The notes below the pieces were generated by a model that worked only from the letters and a program-made list of their open reading frames with translations, did not search any database and had not been told where the DNA came from. Made by a program: the position numbers and the translations under genes. A stretch of 64,000 bases of DNA from an uncultured Paracoccaceae bacterium (lineage in GTDB: Bacteria > Pseudomonadota > Alphaproteobacteria > Rhodobacterales > Rhodobacteraceae): assembly GCA_947500775.1 (NCBI GenBank), contig CANMTD010000004.1:292309-356308 (forward strand), written 5' to 3'. Positions 34,727 through 43,666 of the stretch are shown here, piece by piece; the first letter of the stretch is position 1; each line of letters begins with the position of its first letter.

Positions 34727-35941
34727 TCAGCGCTCCTTCAACTTAACAGAGTTGTTATATACGTTCATGATTGCCGAGATCGACAGCGAGATCGTGAGAT
34801 AAAACAACATCAAAAGAACGACGCATTCTATGGCGCGACCAGTCTGATTAAGGGTGATCCCCCCCAAGGTTGCGGTTACGTCAGCATATCCAACGGCAAT
34901 CGCAAGAGATGAGTTCTTGGTGATGTTGAGGAATTGCGAAATGAGCGGCGGGATGATCACCCGAAGCGCCTGAGGCAGGACCACAAGGTTCATCACTCTG
35001 CCCGGTCGCAATCCAAGCGCCAAGGCAGCCTCGGTCTGGCCTTTGGACACAGATTGAATACCTGCACGTACATTTTCGGCAATGAATGCGCCAGTATAAA
35101 CTGACAACGCGAACCACAGCGCGATCAGCGGTCCGCCAATCTTAAGACCGCCCTGAAAGTTGAAGCCTCTCAGCTCTGGCAAGTCCAGACCTACAGGTCT
35201 GCCCAGAACGAAATACATCAGAATCGTCGGCATCAGCAGCAGGGCGATGCTGGGCCAAAACACCGGCAGCAGACGGCCAGTATCATAAAGCAATTTCGTG
35301 GTATACCGACGATACGCAAAAATACCGGCTATCGACGCGATAAAGGTGAGCACGAGGATACTCGAGCCCGCCCCCCAGGTCGGGGCTGGCACGTAAATAC
35401 CGCGATTGGTGAAGGCAAACATATCCAGCACCATTGATGCGGTTGCTGAATCACCACGAAACTTATTCGGCCCAGGCAAAACGGCCGTCATGATCGTGAA
35501 TATGATAATAATCCAGATAAGAACGGGGATGTTCCGGAAAATCTCGACGTAAAACGCCATCAATTTAGAGACGAGCCAATTGTTGGACAGCCGCAACACC
35601 CCGGCGATCACACCAAAGATTGTGGCGGTCACACAGGCCAGAAAGGCAACCAGAAGCGTATTGAGGATACCGACAACGGCAGCGCGTGCGTTAGTGGATT
35701 GGCTGTCATATTCAATCAGACGCTGATTGATGTCATATCCCGCTGAGCTTCCCAGAAAGTCATAGGAAATGTTAAGTCCCGCAGCCGTCAGGTTTCTGAA
35801 CAGGTTACTGCCCAGATACGCAAATGCAAAAATCAGCAGCATTAGCGCAATGGCCTGAAACGTGAGCGACCGGTAGCGCGTGTCATTGAACAGCAAATAC
35901 AGGCGAAACCCCGCCCTGGGAGGGTCGGTAAGAGTGGTCAT
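34727..35941 (-). CDS. aapQ: General L-amino acid ABC transporter, permease
   Basis: A 404-residue permease of the AapQ/BztB type. It has an N-terminal span, a periplasmic stretch with FLGSSAGYDINQRLIEYDSQ, then the permease domain with VEIFRNIPVLIWIIIIF, TAFIAENVRAGIQS-like TGAFIAENVRAGIQSVSKGQ and the EAA loop EAALALGLRPGRVMNLVVLPQ. A hairpin and about 100 untranslated bases separate it from aapJ. Confidence 0.92.
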   Translation of the reverse strand: MTTLTDPPRAGFRLYLLFNDTRYRSLTFQAIALMLLIFAFAYLGSNLFRNLTAAGLNISYDFLGSSAGYDINQRLIEYDSQSTNARAAVVGILNTLLVAFLACVTATIFGVIAGVLRLSNNWLVSKLMAFYVEIFRNIPVLIWIIIIFTIMTAVLPGPNKFRGDSATASMVLDMFAFTNRGIYVPAPTWGAGSSILVLTFIASIAGIFAYRRYTTKLLYDTGRLLPVFWPSIALLLMPTILMYFVLGRPVGLDLPELRGFNFQGGLKIGGPLIALWFALSVYTGAFIAENVRAGIQSVSKGQTEAALALGLRPGRVMNLVVLPQALRVIIPPLISQFLNITKNSSLAIAVGYADVTATLGGITLNQTGRAIECVVLLMLFYLTISLSISAIMNVYNNSVKLKER

Positions 35942-36040
35942 AAGGTATTCCCCGTTTTCCCCGGAACTGTTCCCTTTGATGTCGTTTCGCGCATCAGGGC
36001 GTCCGGGTATTTTCTTTATTGTAACAACCGTAGATAGGAG

Positions 36041-36066
36041 AAGGGCGCGGAGTGTCCCGCGCCCTT
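36041..36066. promoter_or_regulatory. Intercistronic hairpin between aapJ and aapQ
   Basis: AAGGGCGCG and CGCGCCCTT form 9-10 bp arms around a 6-8 base loop, 14 bases after the aapJ stop. There is only a short T-poor tail, so it is probably a stabiliser or partial terminator that keeps binding-protein mRNA in excess. Confidence 0.75.
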
Positions 36067-36079
36067 CAACTTGATTTAT

Positions 36080-37096
36080 TTACCGGAACGGTGGCGAGTA
36101 CAGCAGGCCGCCATCGGTCCACTGTGCGTTCAGACCACGAGCCAGACCGATCGGAGTGGTTTCACCGATGTTCTTTTCGAACAGCTCGGCATAGTTGCCA
36201 CCCGCCATGATGGCGTTTTTCGCCCAGTCTGCGGACAGACCCAGCATCTCGCCCAGATTGCCCTCGGTGCCCAGAATACGGTTAACTTCCGGGTTGTTGG
36301 TGCCAGCGGACAGCTCTTCGACGTTGGCCGAAGTGATGCCCATTTCTTCCGCAGCGATCAGCGCGTTCAGCGACCAGCGCACAACATCCGCCCATTCGTT
36401 GTCACCGTGACGTACCAGCGGGCCCAGCGGCTCTTTGGATACGATTTCAGGCAACAGAACATGTGCGGCCGGATCTTCGAATGTGGCGCGTGTCGCGGCC
36501 AGACCCGAGGCGTCGGTTGTGTAAACGTCGCAGGCACCGGCAAGGTACTGCTGCTGTGCTTCGGCGTTGGTTTCGATCGGAACCGGCTCATAGCTGATGT
36601 TGTTGGCACGGAAGAAGTCGGCCAGGTTCAGCTCGGTTGTGGTGCCGGTCTGGATGCAGACTGTGGCGCCGTCCAGATCCTTGGCCGAACCCACGCCCAG
36701 ATCCTTGGGAACCATGAAGCCCTGACCGTCATAGTAGTTCACGCCAACGAATTCGAACTTGAGGTCGACGTCGCGCGAGAAGGTCCAGGTGGTGTTACGG
36801 GCCAGCATGTCGATTTCGCCAGACGCCAGCGCGGTAAAGCGGGTTTTACCGGTTGTTGGCACAAACTCGACCGCGGTCGGGTCACCAAACACGGCAGCCG
36901 CCACAGCGCGGCAGACGCCTACGTCAAAACCTTTCCACTCACCGTTTGCGTCCGGCGCGGCAAAGCCGACAAGGCCGGTGGTCACGCCACAGTTCAGCTT
37001 GCCGCGGGCCTTCACGTCGTCCAGCGTCGCAGCAGCCGAAGCGCCAGCGGCCAGGCCGGCGACGGTCAGCGCGCCCAAAAATACGGTTTTTTTCAT
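36080..37096 (-). CDS. aapJ: General L-amino acid ABC transporter, substrate-binding protein
   Basis: A 338-residue periplasmic binding protein with a signal peptide (MKKTVFLGALTVAGLAAGAS; residues 1-21). Mature segments include RGKLNCGVTTGLVGFAAPD, EWKGFDVGVCRAVAAAVFG and GEIDMLARNTTWTFSRD, which match AapJ/BztA. ATG at 37096 has AGGAAGAGG just upstream. The family imports a broad set of L-amino acids. Confidence 0.93.
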   Translation of the reverse strand: MKKTVFLGALTVAGLAAGASAAATLDDVKARGKLNCGVTTGLVGFAAPDANGEWKGFDVGVCRAVAAAVFGDPTAVEFVPTTGKTRFTALASGEIDMLARNTTWTFSRDVDLKFEFVGVNYYDGQGFMVPKDLGVGSAKDLDGATVCIQTGTTTELNLADFFRANNISYEPVPIETNAEAQQQYLAGACDVYTTDASGLAATRATFEDPAAHVLLPEIVSKEPLGPLVRHGDNEWADVVRWSLNALIAAEEMGITSANVEELSAGTNNPEVNRILGTEGNLGEMLGLSADWAKNAIMAGGNYAELFEKNIGETTPIGLARGLNAQWTDGGLLYSPPFR

Positions 37097-37319
37097 GTTT
37101 ACCTCTTCCTGATGATCCACCCACTCAGGCCGTTTTTCTTTTCGACCGCAAGCAGCGGGTGTTGATTTGCGAGGGCTGTCCCCCTCGGCGCCATAAGTTT
37201 GGGCAAATTCATCGTAGAACGTCAAGAGCGCAGTCGTTTTTTAACGCATTTGATAGATTTACCGGCGGAACAAAGGTGAATCGCCCCTTTGGATGGCGAA
37301 ACCGTTCCCAAACGACGGA

Positions 37320-38036
37320 TTAAACGCTTTCGCCTGCCAAACGATAGAACCGCAAAGCATGAACAAAGTCAGTCTTTTTGCGGTCGGCAAGCTCGCTTGC
37401 CTCAACGTCAACGCCCCATTGTTCTTCTTGCCAGGTCTCATCGATTCTGGACCGGCGCCACAGCTCGTCCGGCTCTGCCCAGCCGTGAATGGCGGCGAAC
37501 CCGATGATCAGCGACCCCGACATGCCCACAAGATCGTGTAACGCGGTCAATTCGAACGGCGTCAACGCCCCGACGTGTTCACGCAATCGTGCGACGCTGG
37601 CCGGGGGTTGTTCGACAGGGATCACGCCTACCGTTTGCGCCAACCGCGCGCCCAAGGCCTGTTCAGCCCAGTCCAGCAACGAATCCCACGCTTCGGCCTG
37701 CCGGGCGACAAGACCGGTGGGCCCATCGGCCCGGTAACACAGCAGATCGGTTTCGCCGTAAGCCGCGATCAGATCCGCGACCTCGGATTTCTGCGGGGTG
37801 ACCTTGTCCAGTGCGGCGTTGGCCGAGCGTGTGACCGGCATCGTCAGCGGGTCGATCTTTTCGCCCTGCGCCTGCCATTCGGTCTCGATCGCTTCGGCCA
37901 TGGCGCGGGTTGGCACGATCAGCGCGGTCTTTGCCGGGGTTTTGACGGCCCGCCCATCCAGCCGGACGGAAAACCCGTTTTCCTCGGTCTCGACCGTGGT
38001 GTCAGCCCAAAACCGTTTCGCTGTCCAACCGCTCAT
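37320..38036 (-). CDS. ATP12-family F1-ATPase assembly chaperone
   Basis: A 238-residue protein of the ATP12 family, which binds the F1 alpha subunit during ATP synthase assembly. Typical parts are WTAKRFWADTTVE, GFSVRLDGRAVKTPAK, MAEAIETEWQAQGEKIDP, TDLLCYRADGP and FAAIHGWAEPDELW. The ATG at 38036 overlaps the HAD gene stop by 4 bases and is preferred over open frame upstream. Confidence 0.88.
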   Translation of the reverse strand: MSGWTAKRFWADTTVETEENGFSVRLDGRAVKTPAKTALIVPTRAMAEAIETEWQAQGEKIDPLTMPVTRSANAALDKVTPQKSEVADLIAAYGETDLLCYRADGPTGLVARQAEAWDSLLDWAEQALGARLAQTVGVIPVEQPPASVARLREHVGALTPFELTALHDLVGMSGSLIIGFAAIHGWAEPDELWRRSRIDETWQEEQWGVDVEASELADRKKTDFVHALRFYRLAGESV

Positions 38037-38719
38037 CCTGCCGTGCCCCAAAACTGCGCCAATACCGGGTCCAGCCCGTCGAAACTGTCGATCACGACAT
38101 CCGCCCCGGCCGCATGCAAAGCCGCCACCGGGTGATATCCCCAACTGACGCCAATCGTGCGAAATCCGGCCGCGCGGCCCATTTCAATATCGAATGTGGT
38201 GTCCCCGATCATGACCGCCTGCGATGGCTCGACCCCGGTATCGGCCAGGGTTCGGGTCAACATCGAAGGGTGCGGTTTGGACGGGTGATCGTCCGCCGTC
38301 TGGCTGGTGTGAAAGAAATGCCCGATGTCATGGGCGTGGTACGCGTGATCCAGCCCCCGGCGCGCCTTGCCGGTGGCCACGCCCAGAAACACCTCATCGC
38401 GCGCATGCAGCGTTTCCAGTGCCGCGCGGGCGCCGTCATACATCGGCGCCGCCGCTTCGCCACCGCGCGCGGCGCGCAGGTCGATGAAGGCCTGTTTATA
38501 CTGTGCCGTGCCTTCGGCCACGGCAGCGGCATCCATATCCGGGGCCAGCCGCGCAACCGCCTGTGGCAGCGACAGGCCAACAATCGACAGGATATCGGCC
38601 CGCGCCGGCGCGGCCTGCCCCATCGCGGCAAAGGCGCGCTGCATCGCTTCGACGATGAAATCCTGACTATCGATCAAGGTGCCGTCCATATCGAACACCA
38701 CCAGCCGCAAGGGAGGCAT
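38033..38719 (-). CDS. HAD-IA family phosphatase (Gph-like)
   Basis: A 228-residue haloacid-dehalogenase-type phosphatase. Motif I is VVFDMDGTLIDSQ, motif II lies near VATGKARRG, motif III Lys in HPSKPHPSM and motif IV in MIGDTTFDIEMGRAAG. Related to phosphoglycolate phosphatases, but substrate specificity is not clear. It shares one base with the pseudouridine synthase gene and four with the ATP12 gene. Confidence 0.87.
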   Translation of the reverse strand: MPPLRLVVFDMDGTLIDSQDFIVEAMQRAFAAMGQAAPARADILSIVGLSLPQAVARLAPDMDAAAVAEGTAQYKQAFIDLRAARGGEAAAPMYDGARAALETLHARDEVFLGVATGKARRGLDHAYHAHDIGHFFHTSQTADDHPSKPHPSMLTRTLADTGVEPSQAVMIGDTTFDIEMGRAAGFRTIGVSWGYHPVAALHAAGADVVIDSFDGLDPVLAQFWGTAG

Positions 38720-39762
38720 TACATCTCTTCCTCGAACGGATCGACCGGGAAATCGGATTCGTGCCAGCCGACAAAATCCCAGGTCTTTTTCATATGCGCG
38801 GGCAAGGGGGCGGTGATCTGCAACATCGCCCCGGTCACCGGATGCGGCAGGCTTAGATACCGCGCGTGCAGGTGCAGCTTGCGGCTGATATCGCCACCCA
38901 GCTGCGCGCCCCAGCCATCGCCCAGGTTTTCCTGACCCGAACCGCCGTATTTGCCGTCACCGATGATCGGGTGTCCGAATTCGGCCATATGCGCGCGCAA
39001 TTGGTGGGTCCGTCCGGTGATCGGCACCAGCGCCACCCAGGACGCGCGTTTGGCAAGCGAGGTCAGAACCGCATAATCGGTGGTGGCGCGTTTGGCGCCC
39101 TCGGTGCTGTCGACATCGCGCGGATGTATGCACAGCATCTTTTCCGCCTCGCCCCGCGCGCCATGCCCCGGCGCCTTGACCAGACCAAAGCGGATCGTGC
39201 CCATGCGCGGGGTCGGCTGACCGGCGACAGCGGCCCAGTAAATCTTGCGCGTATCGCGGTGGCGAAAGGCCGCCGTCAGCGTGCTGGCCACGGTCCGGGT
39301 CCGCGCCAGAAGCAGCACGCCGGATGTATCCTTGTCCAGGCGATGCACCAGACGCGGCTTTTCCTCAAACCCGAACCGCAGGGCCTCGGCCATGCCGTCC
39401 ACATGCCGGGTCTGTTTGCTGCCGCCCTGTGTCGGAAGGCCCGGCGGTTTGTTCAGCGCGATGACGTGATCGTCGCGGTACAGCACGCAGGACCGGATCA
39501 TTTCGGCATCAGCCGCAGTCACAGTCGACCGCGCCTGCGCCGTGATTTCACCCGGTTCGGGCAGTGGCGGCACGCGGACCATCTGGCCAACCTCGACCCG
39601 GCTTGCCGGTTTCACCCGGCCACCGTCCACGCGAATCTCGCCCTTGCGGCACATCTTTTCGATACGGCCCTGTGCGATATGCGGGAACCGGCGACGAATC
39701 CAACGGTCCAGCCGCTGATCGCCCTCGTCCGAGGTGACCTCAAGGGTCTGAACGCCGCTCAT
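38719..39762 (-). CDS. RluA-family pseudouridine synthase (RluC-like)
   Basis: A 347-residue rRNA pseudouridine synthase. An S4 RNA-binding domain (RLDRWIRRRFPHIAQGRIEK, about residues 17-36) precedes the catalytic domain with RLVHRLDKDTSGVLLLART, where the Asp is the nucleophile, and TGRTHQLRAHMAEFGHPIIG. By its layout it is closest to RluC, which acts on 23S rRNA positions 955/2504/2580 in E. coli. It overlaps crcB by 4 bases. Confidence 0.9.
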   Translation of the reverse strand: MSGVQTLEVTSDEGDQRLDRWIRRRFPHIAQGRIEKMCRKGEIRVDGGRVKPASRVEVGQMVRVPPLPEPGEITAQARSTVTAADAEMIRSCVLYRDDHVIALNKPPGLPTQGGSKQTRHVDGMAEALRFGFEEKPRLVHRLDKDTSGVLLLARTRTVASTLTAAFRHRDTRKIYWAAVAGQPTPRMGTIRFGLVKAPGHGARGEAEKMLCIHPRDVDSTEGAKRATTDYAVLTSLAKRASWVALVPITGRTHQLRAHMAEFGHPIIGDGKYGGSGQENLGDGWGAQLGGDISRKLHLHARYLSLPHPVTGAMLQITAPLPAHMKKTWDFVGWHESDFPVDPFEEEM

Positions 39763-40136
39763 GCAAATACTCCTCGCGCGACCAGAAGGCCCAGCGCAAT
39801 CGCCATCAGTGACAGCACGACCGAGGCCGCGACATAGCCTGCCGCCACACCGGTCTGCCCCCGTTCAAACAGGGTAATCGCATCCAGCGAAAACGCCGAA
39901 AACGTGGTAAAGCCGCCCAGCATGCCGGTCATCAGCAGCGGCGCCAGATGGGTGCCGCCTTTGCGGGCCAGTACGACCACCAGAACCCCCATCAGGAACG
40001 ACCCGACGATATTGACCGTCAGCGTCCCCCACGGGAACCCATGCCCCATCACGCGCACAGCGGCGATGCCGGTCAGATACCTGCATACCGCGCCCAGCGC
40101 GCCGCCCAATGCCACTTGTCCTAATGTCCAGATCAT
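39759..40136 (-). CDS. crcB: Fluoride channel CrcB/Fluc
   Basis: A 125-residue four-span membrane protein of the Fluc family that exports fluoride as a dual-topology dimer. Conserved parts: GGALGAVCRYLTG, FPWGTLTVNIVGSFLMG and GMLGGFTTFSAFSLDA with the Phe/Ser-rich pore box. ATG at 40136 is preferred because GAGG lies before it and similarity starts there. No fluoride riboswitch is visible upstream. Confidence 0.92.
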   Translation of the reverse strand: MIWTLGQVALGGALGAVCRYLTGIAAVRVMGHGFPWGTLTVNIVGSFLMGVLVVVLARKGGTHLAPLLMTGMLGGFTTFSAFSLDAITLFERGQTGVAAGYVAASVVLSLMAIALGLLVARGVFA

Positions 40137-40196
40137 GGCCGCCTCTGTCCCCTGCGCAACGCCGGTTGTCAAGCGGTGCCCGGATTTACGCCGCCC

Positions 40197-41498
40197 TCAG
40201 CCCCGTTTGGCGCGCAGCTTGGCAAAATAGTCCATCCGCTTTTTCAACTCGCGTTCATAGCCCCGTTCAACCGGGGCATACAGCACCGGGCGCTTCATGG
40301 TTTCGGGAAAATAATTCTGGCCGGAAAACCCGTCTTCGGCATCGTGATCATAGGCATAGCCCGCGCCATACCCCTGATCCTTCATCATCGAGGTCGGCGC
40401 GTTCAGGATGTGTTTGGGCGGCGGTTCCGATCCAGTCTGTTTGGCCGCGGACCGGGCGGCCTTATAGGCCACATAGGCCGCATTCGATTTCGGCGCCAGC
40501 GCCAGATAGGTCACGGCCTGCGCCAGCGCCAGTTCGCCTTCGGGGCTGCCCAGCCGTTCGTATGTTTCCCATCCCTGCAGGCACACGGCCTGCGCCTGCG
40601 GATCGGCCAGACCGATGTCTTCGACCGCCATCCGAGTGATACGCCGCGCCAGATAGCGGGGGTCTTCGCCGCCCTCCAGCATCCGCGCGAACCAGTACAG
40701 CGCCGCATCCGGGTCCGACCCGCGCACCGATTTATGCAGCGCCGAGATCAGGTTGTAATGCGCATCGCCGGATTTGTCGTATTGCGCGGCGCGTTTCATC
40801 AATCGCGCGGCCAAGGCATCCGCGCTGAGCGGGGCATCGGTTTTCCACGCCGCCACCTGTTCGATCAGGTTCAGCAAGGCCCGGCCGTCGCCATCAGCCA
40901 TTTCCAGCAAAGCTTCGCGCGCGGACCCGTCCAAAGGCAGCGGGCGATCCAGTTCATGTTCGGCGCGTTGGGCCATCAGTTCCAGATCGGTCAGCGACAG
41001 CCGTTCCAGCACCAGAACCTGTGACCGGCTAAGCAAAGCGGCGTTCAATTCGAACGAAGGGTTTTCGGTGGTGGCCCCCACCAACAGGATCGTGCCATCC
41101 TCCATATGCGGCAGGAACCCGTCCTGCTGCGCCTTGTTGAAGCGGTGAATTTCATCCACGAACAACAGGGTACCCTGCCCGTTAGCGCGGCGCATCTTGG
41201 CCGCTTCGAAGACTTTGCGCAGTTCCGGCACACCAGTGAAAATCGCACTGATCTGGATAAAGGTCAGGTCGGTTTCATCGGCCAGCAACCGCGCGATGGT
41301 GGTCTTGCCCACCCCCGGCGGCCCCCAGAAGATCAACGACCCAAGACTGCCCGACGCCAGCATCACGCCCAGCGGCGCCTCGGGGCCCAGCACCTGCGCC
41401 TGCCCGATCACCTCTGACAGGGCGCGCGGGCGCAACCGATCGGCCAGCGGGCGCGGCGCGTCAGAGGACAGATCGGGGGTATCGAACAGGTCGGCCAT
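40197..41498 (-). CDS. rarA: Replication-associated recombination protein A
   Basis: A 433-residue AAA+ ATPase of the RarA/MgsA/WRNIP1 family that acts at stalled replication forks. Walker A is FWGPPGVGKTTIARLLA, Walker B LLFVDEIHRFNKAQQD, sensor 1 LVGATTENPSFELN, and the C-terminal clamp-loader-like part ends near HILNAPTSMMKDQGYGAGYAYDHD. It is 23 bases behind the Deg protease gene. Confidence 0.93.
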   Translation of the reverse strand: MADLFDTPDLSSDAPRPLADRLRPRALSEVIGQAQVLGPEAPLGVMLASGSLGSLIFWGPPGVGKTTIARLLADETDLTFIQISAIFTGVPELRKVFEAAKMRRANGQGTLLFVDEIHRFNKAQQDGFLPHMEDGTILLVGATTENPSFELNAALLSRSQVLVLERLSLTDLELMAQRAEHELDRPLPLDGSAREALLEMADGDGRALLNLIEQVAAWKTDAPLSADALAARLMKRAAQYDKSGDAHYNLISALHKSVRGSDPDAALYWFARMLEGGEDPRYLARRITRMAVEDIGLADPQAQAVCLQGWETYERLGSPEGELALAQAVTYLALAPKSNAAYVAYKAARSAAKQTGSEPPPKHILNAPTSMMKDQGYGAGYAYDHDAEDGFSGQNYFPETMKRPVLYAPVERGYERELKKRMDYFAKLRAKRG

Positions 41499-41521
41499 CC
41501 GGGGACCCTATGCCAAACCGT

Positions 41522-42907
41522 TCATCTGCGAAAGCGCAGGACGGTGCGCCGCCCCCCGCGCAGATATTCGATGGTCCAACTGCGGGTGCGTTCTGCGGTT
41601 GCGGCAAGCAGGTCCTGCCCTGTGGTGATTGCCGTATCGTTCACCCGCAACAGGATATCGCCGCCACGCAACCCCGCGCGCGCGCCCAGCGGGCCGGGAT
41701 CGGCGATCATCACACCCTTGGCACCCAGCGGCAGGCTGAATTCCGAAATAACAGCCGGGTTGATCCGAACCACGCCCAGCCCCGCAAAGGGGTTGTCGTC
41801 GGGCAGGGTCAGCGGCGCGCGCGGGGGATCGTCCGGCGCTGTCATCAACTGCACCTCGGTCTGGCGGGGCTTGCCCTTTCGCAGATAGCGCACGGACAGT
41901 TTGGCGCCCAGTTCCGCAGACGACAGCCGGAACATCATCCCCTGCGGCGAGTTCACGGCATCGCCACCCAAGTCAAGAATGACATCCCCGGCCTGCAATC
42001 CCGCCAGGGCAAAAGGGCTAAGCTCATGCAGGGCATTCAGCAGAACACCTTTGGGCGCATCCAGCCCCAGCGCCTCGGCCATGCCGGCGTCAAGCCGCTG
42101 TGCCGACACCCCGGCCCAGGGCCGGTCAAACTGTTCGTTTCCGGCCTGCGCCTGATCCAGGAACCGCTGAACCAAGGTCGCGGGGATAGCAAAACCGATA
42201 CCATTGGACCCGCCCGACCGGGTCAGGATGGCGGTGTTGATCCCGACCAGCCGCCCCTGCATATCCACCAGCGCACCGCCCGAGTTGCCGGGGTTGATCG
42301 CCGCATCGGTCTGAATGAAATAACCGCGCCCGCGCCCGACCGACATGCCCGACCGCGCCAAGCCCGACACAATGCCCGACGAAACGGTCTGGCCGATGCC
42401 AAAGGGGTTGCCGATGGCCAGCACCAGTTCGCCCACCTCCAGCGTGTCGGAATCGCGCAGGGTCAGGGCAGGCAGATCGTCGGCATCCTTCAGGCGCAGG
42501 ATCGCCAGATCGGATTCCTCATCCCCCAACAGGACCTCGGCATCGAATTCACGCTGATCGTTCAGGACCACGCGGATTTCAGTGGCCTGCCCGACCACAT
42601 GATAGTTCGACACCACATATCCGTCGCTGGTCAGGATGACCCCAGAGCCCAGCGTTTTTTGCACCCGCGGTTCGCTGCGCATCAGGTTGCCAAAGAAATC
42701 ATCGAAAAATGGATCGCTGGCAAAGGGGTTCGCGCTGCGCTGTTCCACCACCCGTTTGACAAAGATATTGACCACCGCGGGGGCGGACTGGCGCACGACA
42801 GGCGCAAAGCTAAGCGTGATTTCGGATTGCGATACGGGCGCACGCGCCTCGGCCAAGGCGCCCCCCACAACAAAGAGGGCAACAAGGATTGCGGTCACAA
42901 GTTTCAT
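41522..42907 (-). CDS. Periplasmic Deg/HtrA serine protease
   Basis: A 461-residue exported protease of the DegP/DegQ group. Signal peptide residues 1-21, then a trypsin-like domain with His in VVSNYHVVG, Asp in ESDLAILRLKD and Ser in INPGNSGGALV, followed by PDZ1 (GVSAQRLDAGMAEALGLD onward) and a C-terminal PDZ2-like part ending in RGGRRTVLRFRR. The linker and second PDZ are short compared with DegP. ATG at 42907 has AGGAA before it. It degrades or refolds damaged envelope proteins. Confidence 0.9.
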   Translation of the reverse strand: MKLVTAILVALFVVGGALAEARAPVSQSEITLSFAPVVRQSAPAVVNIFVKRVVEQRSANPFASDPFFDDFFGNLMRSEPRVQKTLGSGVILTSDGYVVSNYHVVGQATEIRVVLNDQREFDAEVLLGDEESDLAILRLKDADDLPALTLRDSDTLEVGELVLAIGNPFGIGQTVSSGIVSGLARSGMSVGRGRGYFIQTDAAINPGNSGGALVDMQGRLVGINTAILTRSGGSNGIGFAIPATLVQRFLDQAQAGNEQFDRPWAGVSAQRLDAGMAEALGLDAPKGVLLNALHELSPFALAGLQAGDVILDLGGDAVNSPQGMMFRLSSAELGAKLSVRYLRKGKPRQTEVQLMTAPDDPPRAPLTLPDDNPFAGLGVVRINPAVISEFSLPLGAKGVMIADPGPLGARAGLRGGDILLRVNDTAITTGQDLLAATAERTRSWTIEYLRGGRRTVLRFRR

Positions 42908-43017
42908 GCGATTGTTCCTGCGTTCTTTGATCAAGATATGCGCAGCAATCGCCCCAAGTTCAACGGCAGAGTTCGCTCCCCCGCCCAAGGTGGGGCGGAG
43001 GAGCGTCCGTTTTGCGC

Positions 43018-43608
43018 TTAGTGCAGGTTGGACGCAAAGTTCATGGAAACGACCTGATTATTGATCCCGTCGATTTCCATGACCGGGCCCATCGCTGTCA
43101 TATCCACGCCGACCCGTCCGGCCCAACGCGGCCAGTTTGCATTCAACAGGGTCAGACACTGGGTTGCGCCCAGGTTCCGGGCCGCTTTGGCCAGTTCCAG
43201 CACCAACTGTGCATGAACCCGGCGGCGAATGCGCGCCGGTACGTTATGAGCGACGAACAGTCGCGAACTTTCCCATACAGTTTCGCCCACGGGCGCCTCT
43301 TCGTACAGAAGATGCGATGGGATGGTGTCCAACAGGCCCTTCTGGGCGTCGCGGATCATATAGGTATAGATACCGCATTTGGCTGTTGTGGGCGTCAGAC
43401 GGTTGCCCGCCAGTACCTGACCCAATTCGTCGTGTACAACAACCCAGCGGCTGGCAGGGGTGTCGTATTGATCATACTCCATCCCCAGGGCCTCTGGCAG
43501 GTCCCACTTGTTATGAACAATGAACAGTTCACGCCGCGCACGAAGCATGTTCGCGAAAAGTTCGCCATGGTTGTGAAGATTTTCGAAAGAAAGAGTGGTA
43601 GTTTGCAT
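43018..43608 (-). CDS. luxI: LuxI-family N-acyl-homoserine lactone synthase
   Basis: A 196-residue quorum-sensing signal synthase that joins acyl-ACP and S-adenosylmethionine. The family invariant residues are found in order: Arg25, Phe29, Trp35, Asp46, Asp49 and Arg70 (RARRELFIVHNKW, YDQYD, LAGNR), with Glu and Arg in WESSRLFV. ATG at 43608 has GGAGG five bases upstream. The luxR gene precedes it on the same strand with a 58-base gap that contains a 12-bp palindrome. Acyl chain length cannot be read from sequence. Confidence 0.92.
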   Translation of the reverse strand: MQTTTLSFENLHNHGELFANMLRARRELFIVHNKWDLPEALGMEYDQYDTPASRWVVVHDELGQVLAGNRLTPTTAKCGIYTYMIRDAQKGLLDTIPSHLLYEEAPVGETVWESSRLFVAHNVPARIRRRVHAQLVLELAKAARNLGATQCLTLLNANWPRWAGRVGVDMTAMGPVMEIDGINNQVVSMNFASNLH

Positions 43609-43635
43609 ATTAGCCTCCGGCAAGTTTAGTCGGTT

Positions 43636-43647
43636 AAGTTTAAACTT
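43636..43647. promoter_or_regulatory. 12-bp palindrome between luxR and luxI
   Basis: AAGTTTAAACTT is perfectly self-complementary and lies 28 bases upstream of the luxI start. It could be a regulator-binding site for luxI, although it is shorter than a classical 20-bp lux box. Confidence 0.35.
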
Positions 43648-43666
43648 TGCGGAGGGCGATTACCGT

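Noticed and set aside
40137..40196. Fluoride riboswitch upstream of crcB
   Set aside because: Only a short coding-to-coding gap follows rarA and no riboswitch-like pairing was recognised.
40253..40268. LexA-like GTTC...GTTC pair
   Set aside because: The spacing is eight bases, not the seven of alphaproteobacterial LexA sites, and it lies inside the rarA coding region.
42974..43005. GC-rich hairpin between luxI and the Deg protease gene as a terminator
   Set aside because: The stem is convincing but no T-run follows on either strand, so I do not call it a terminator.
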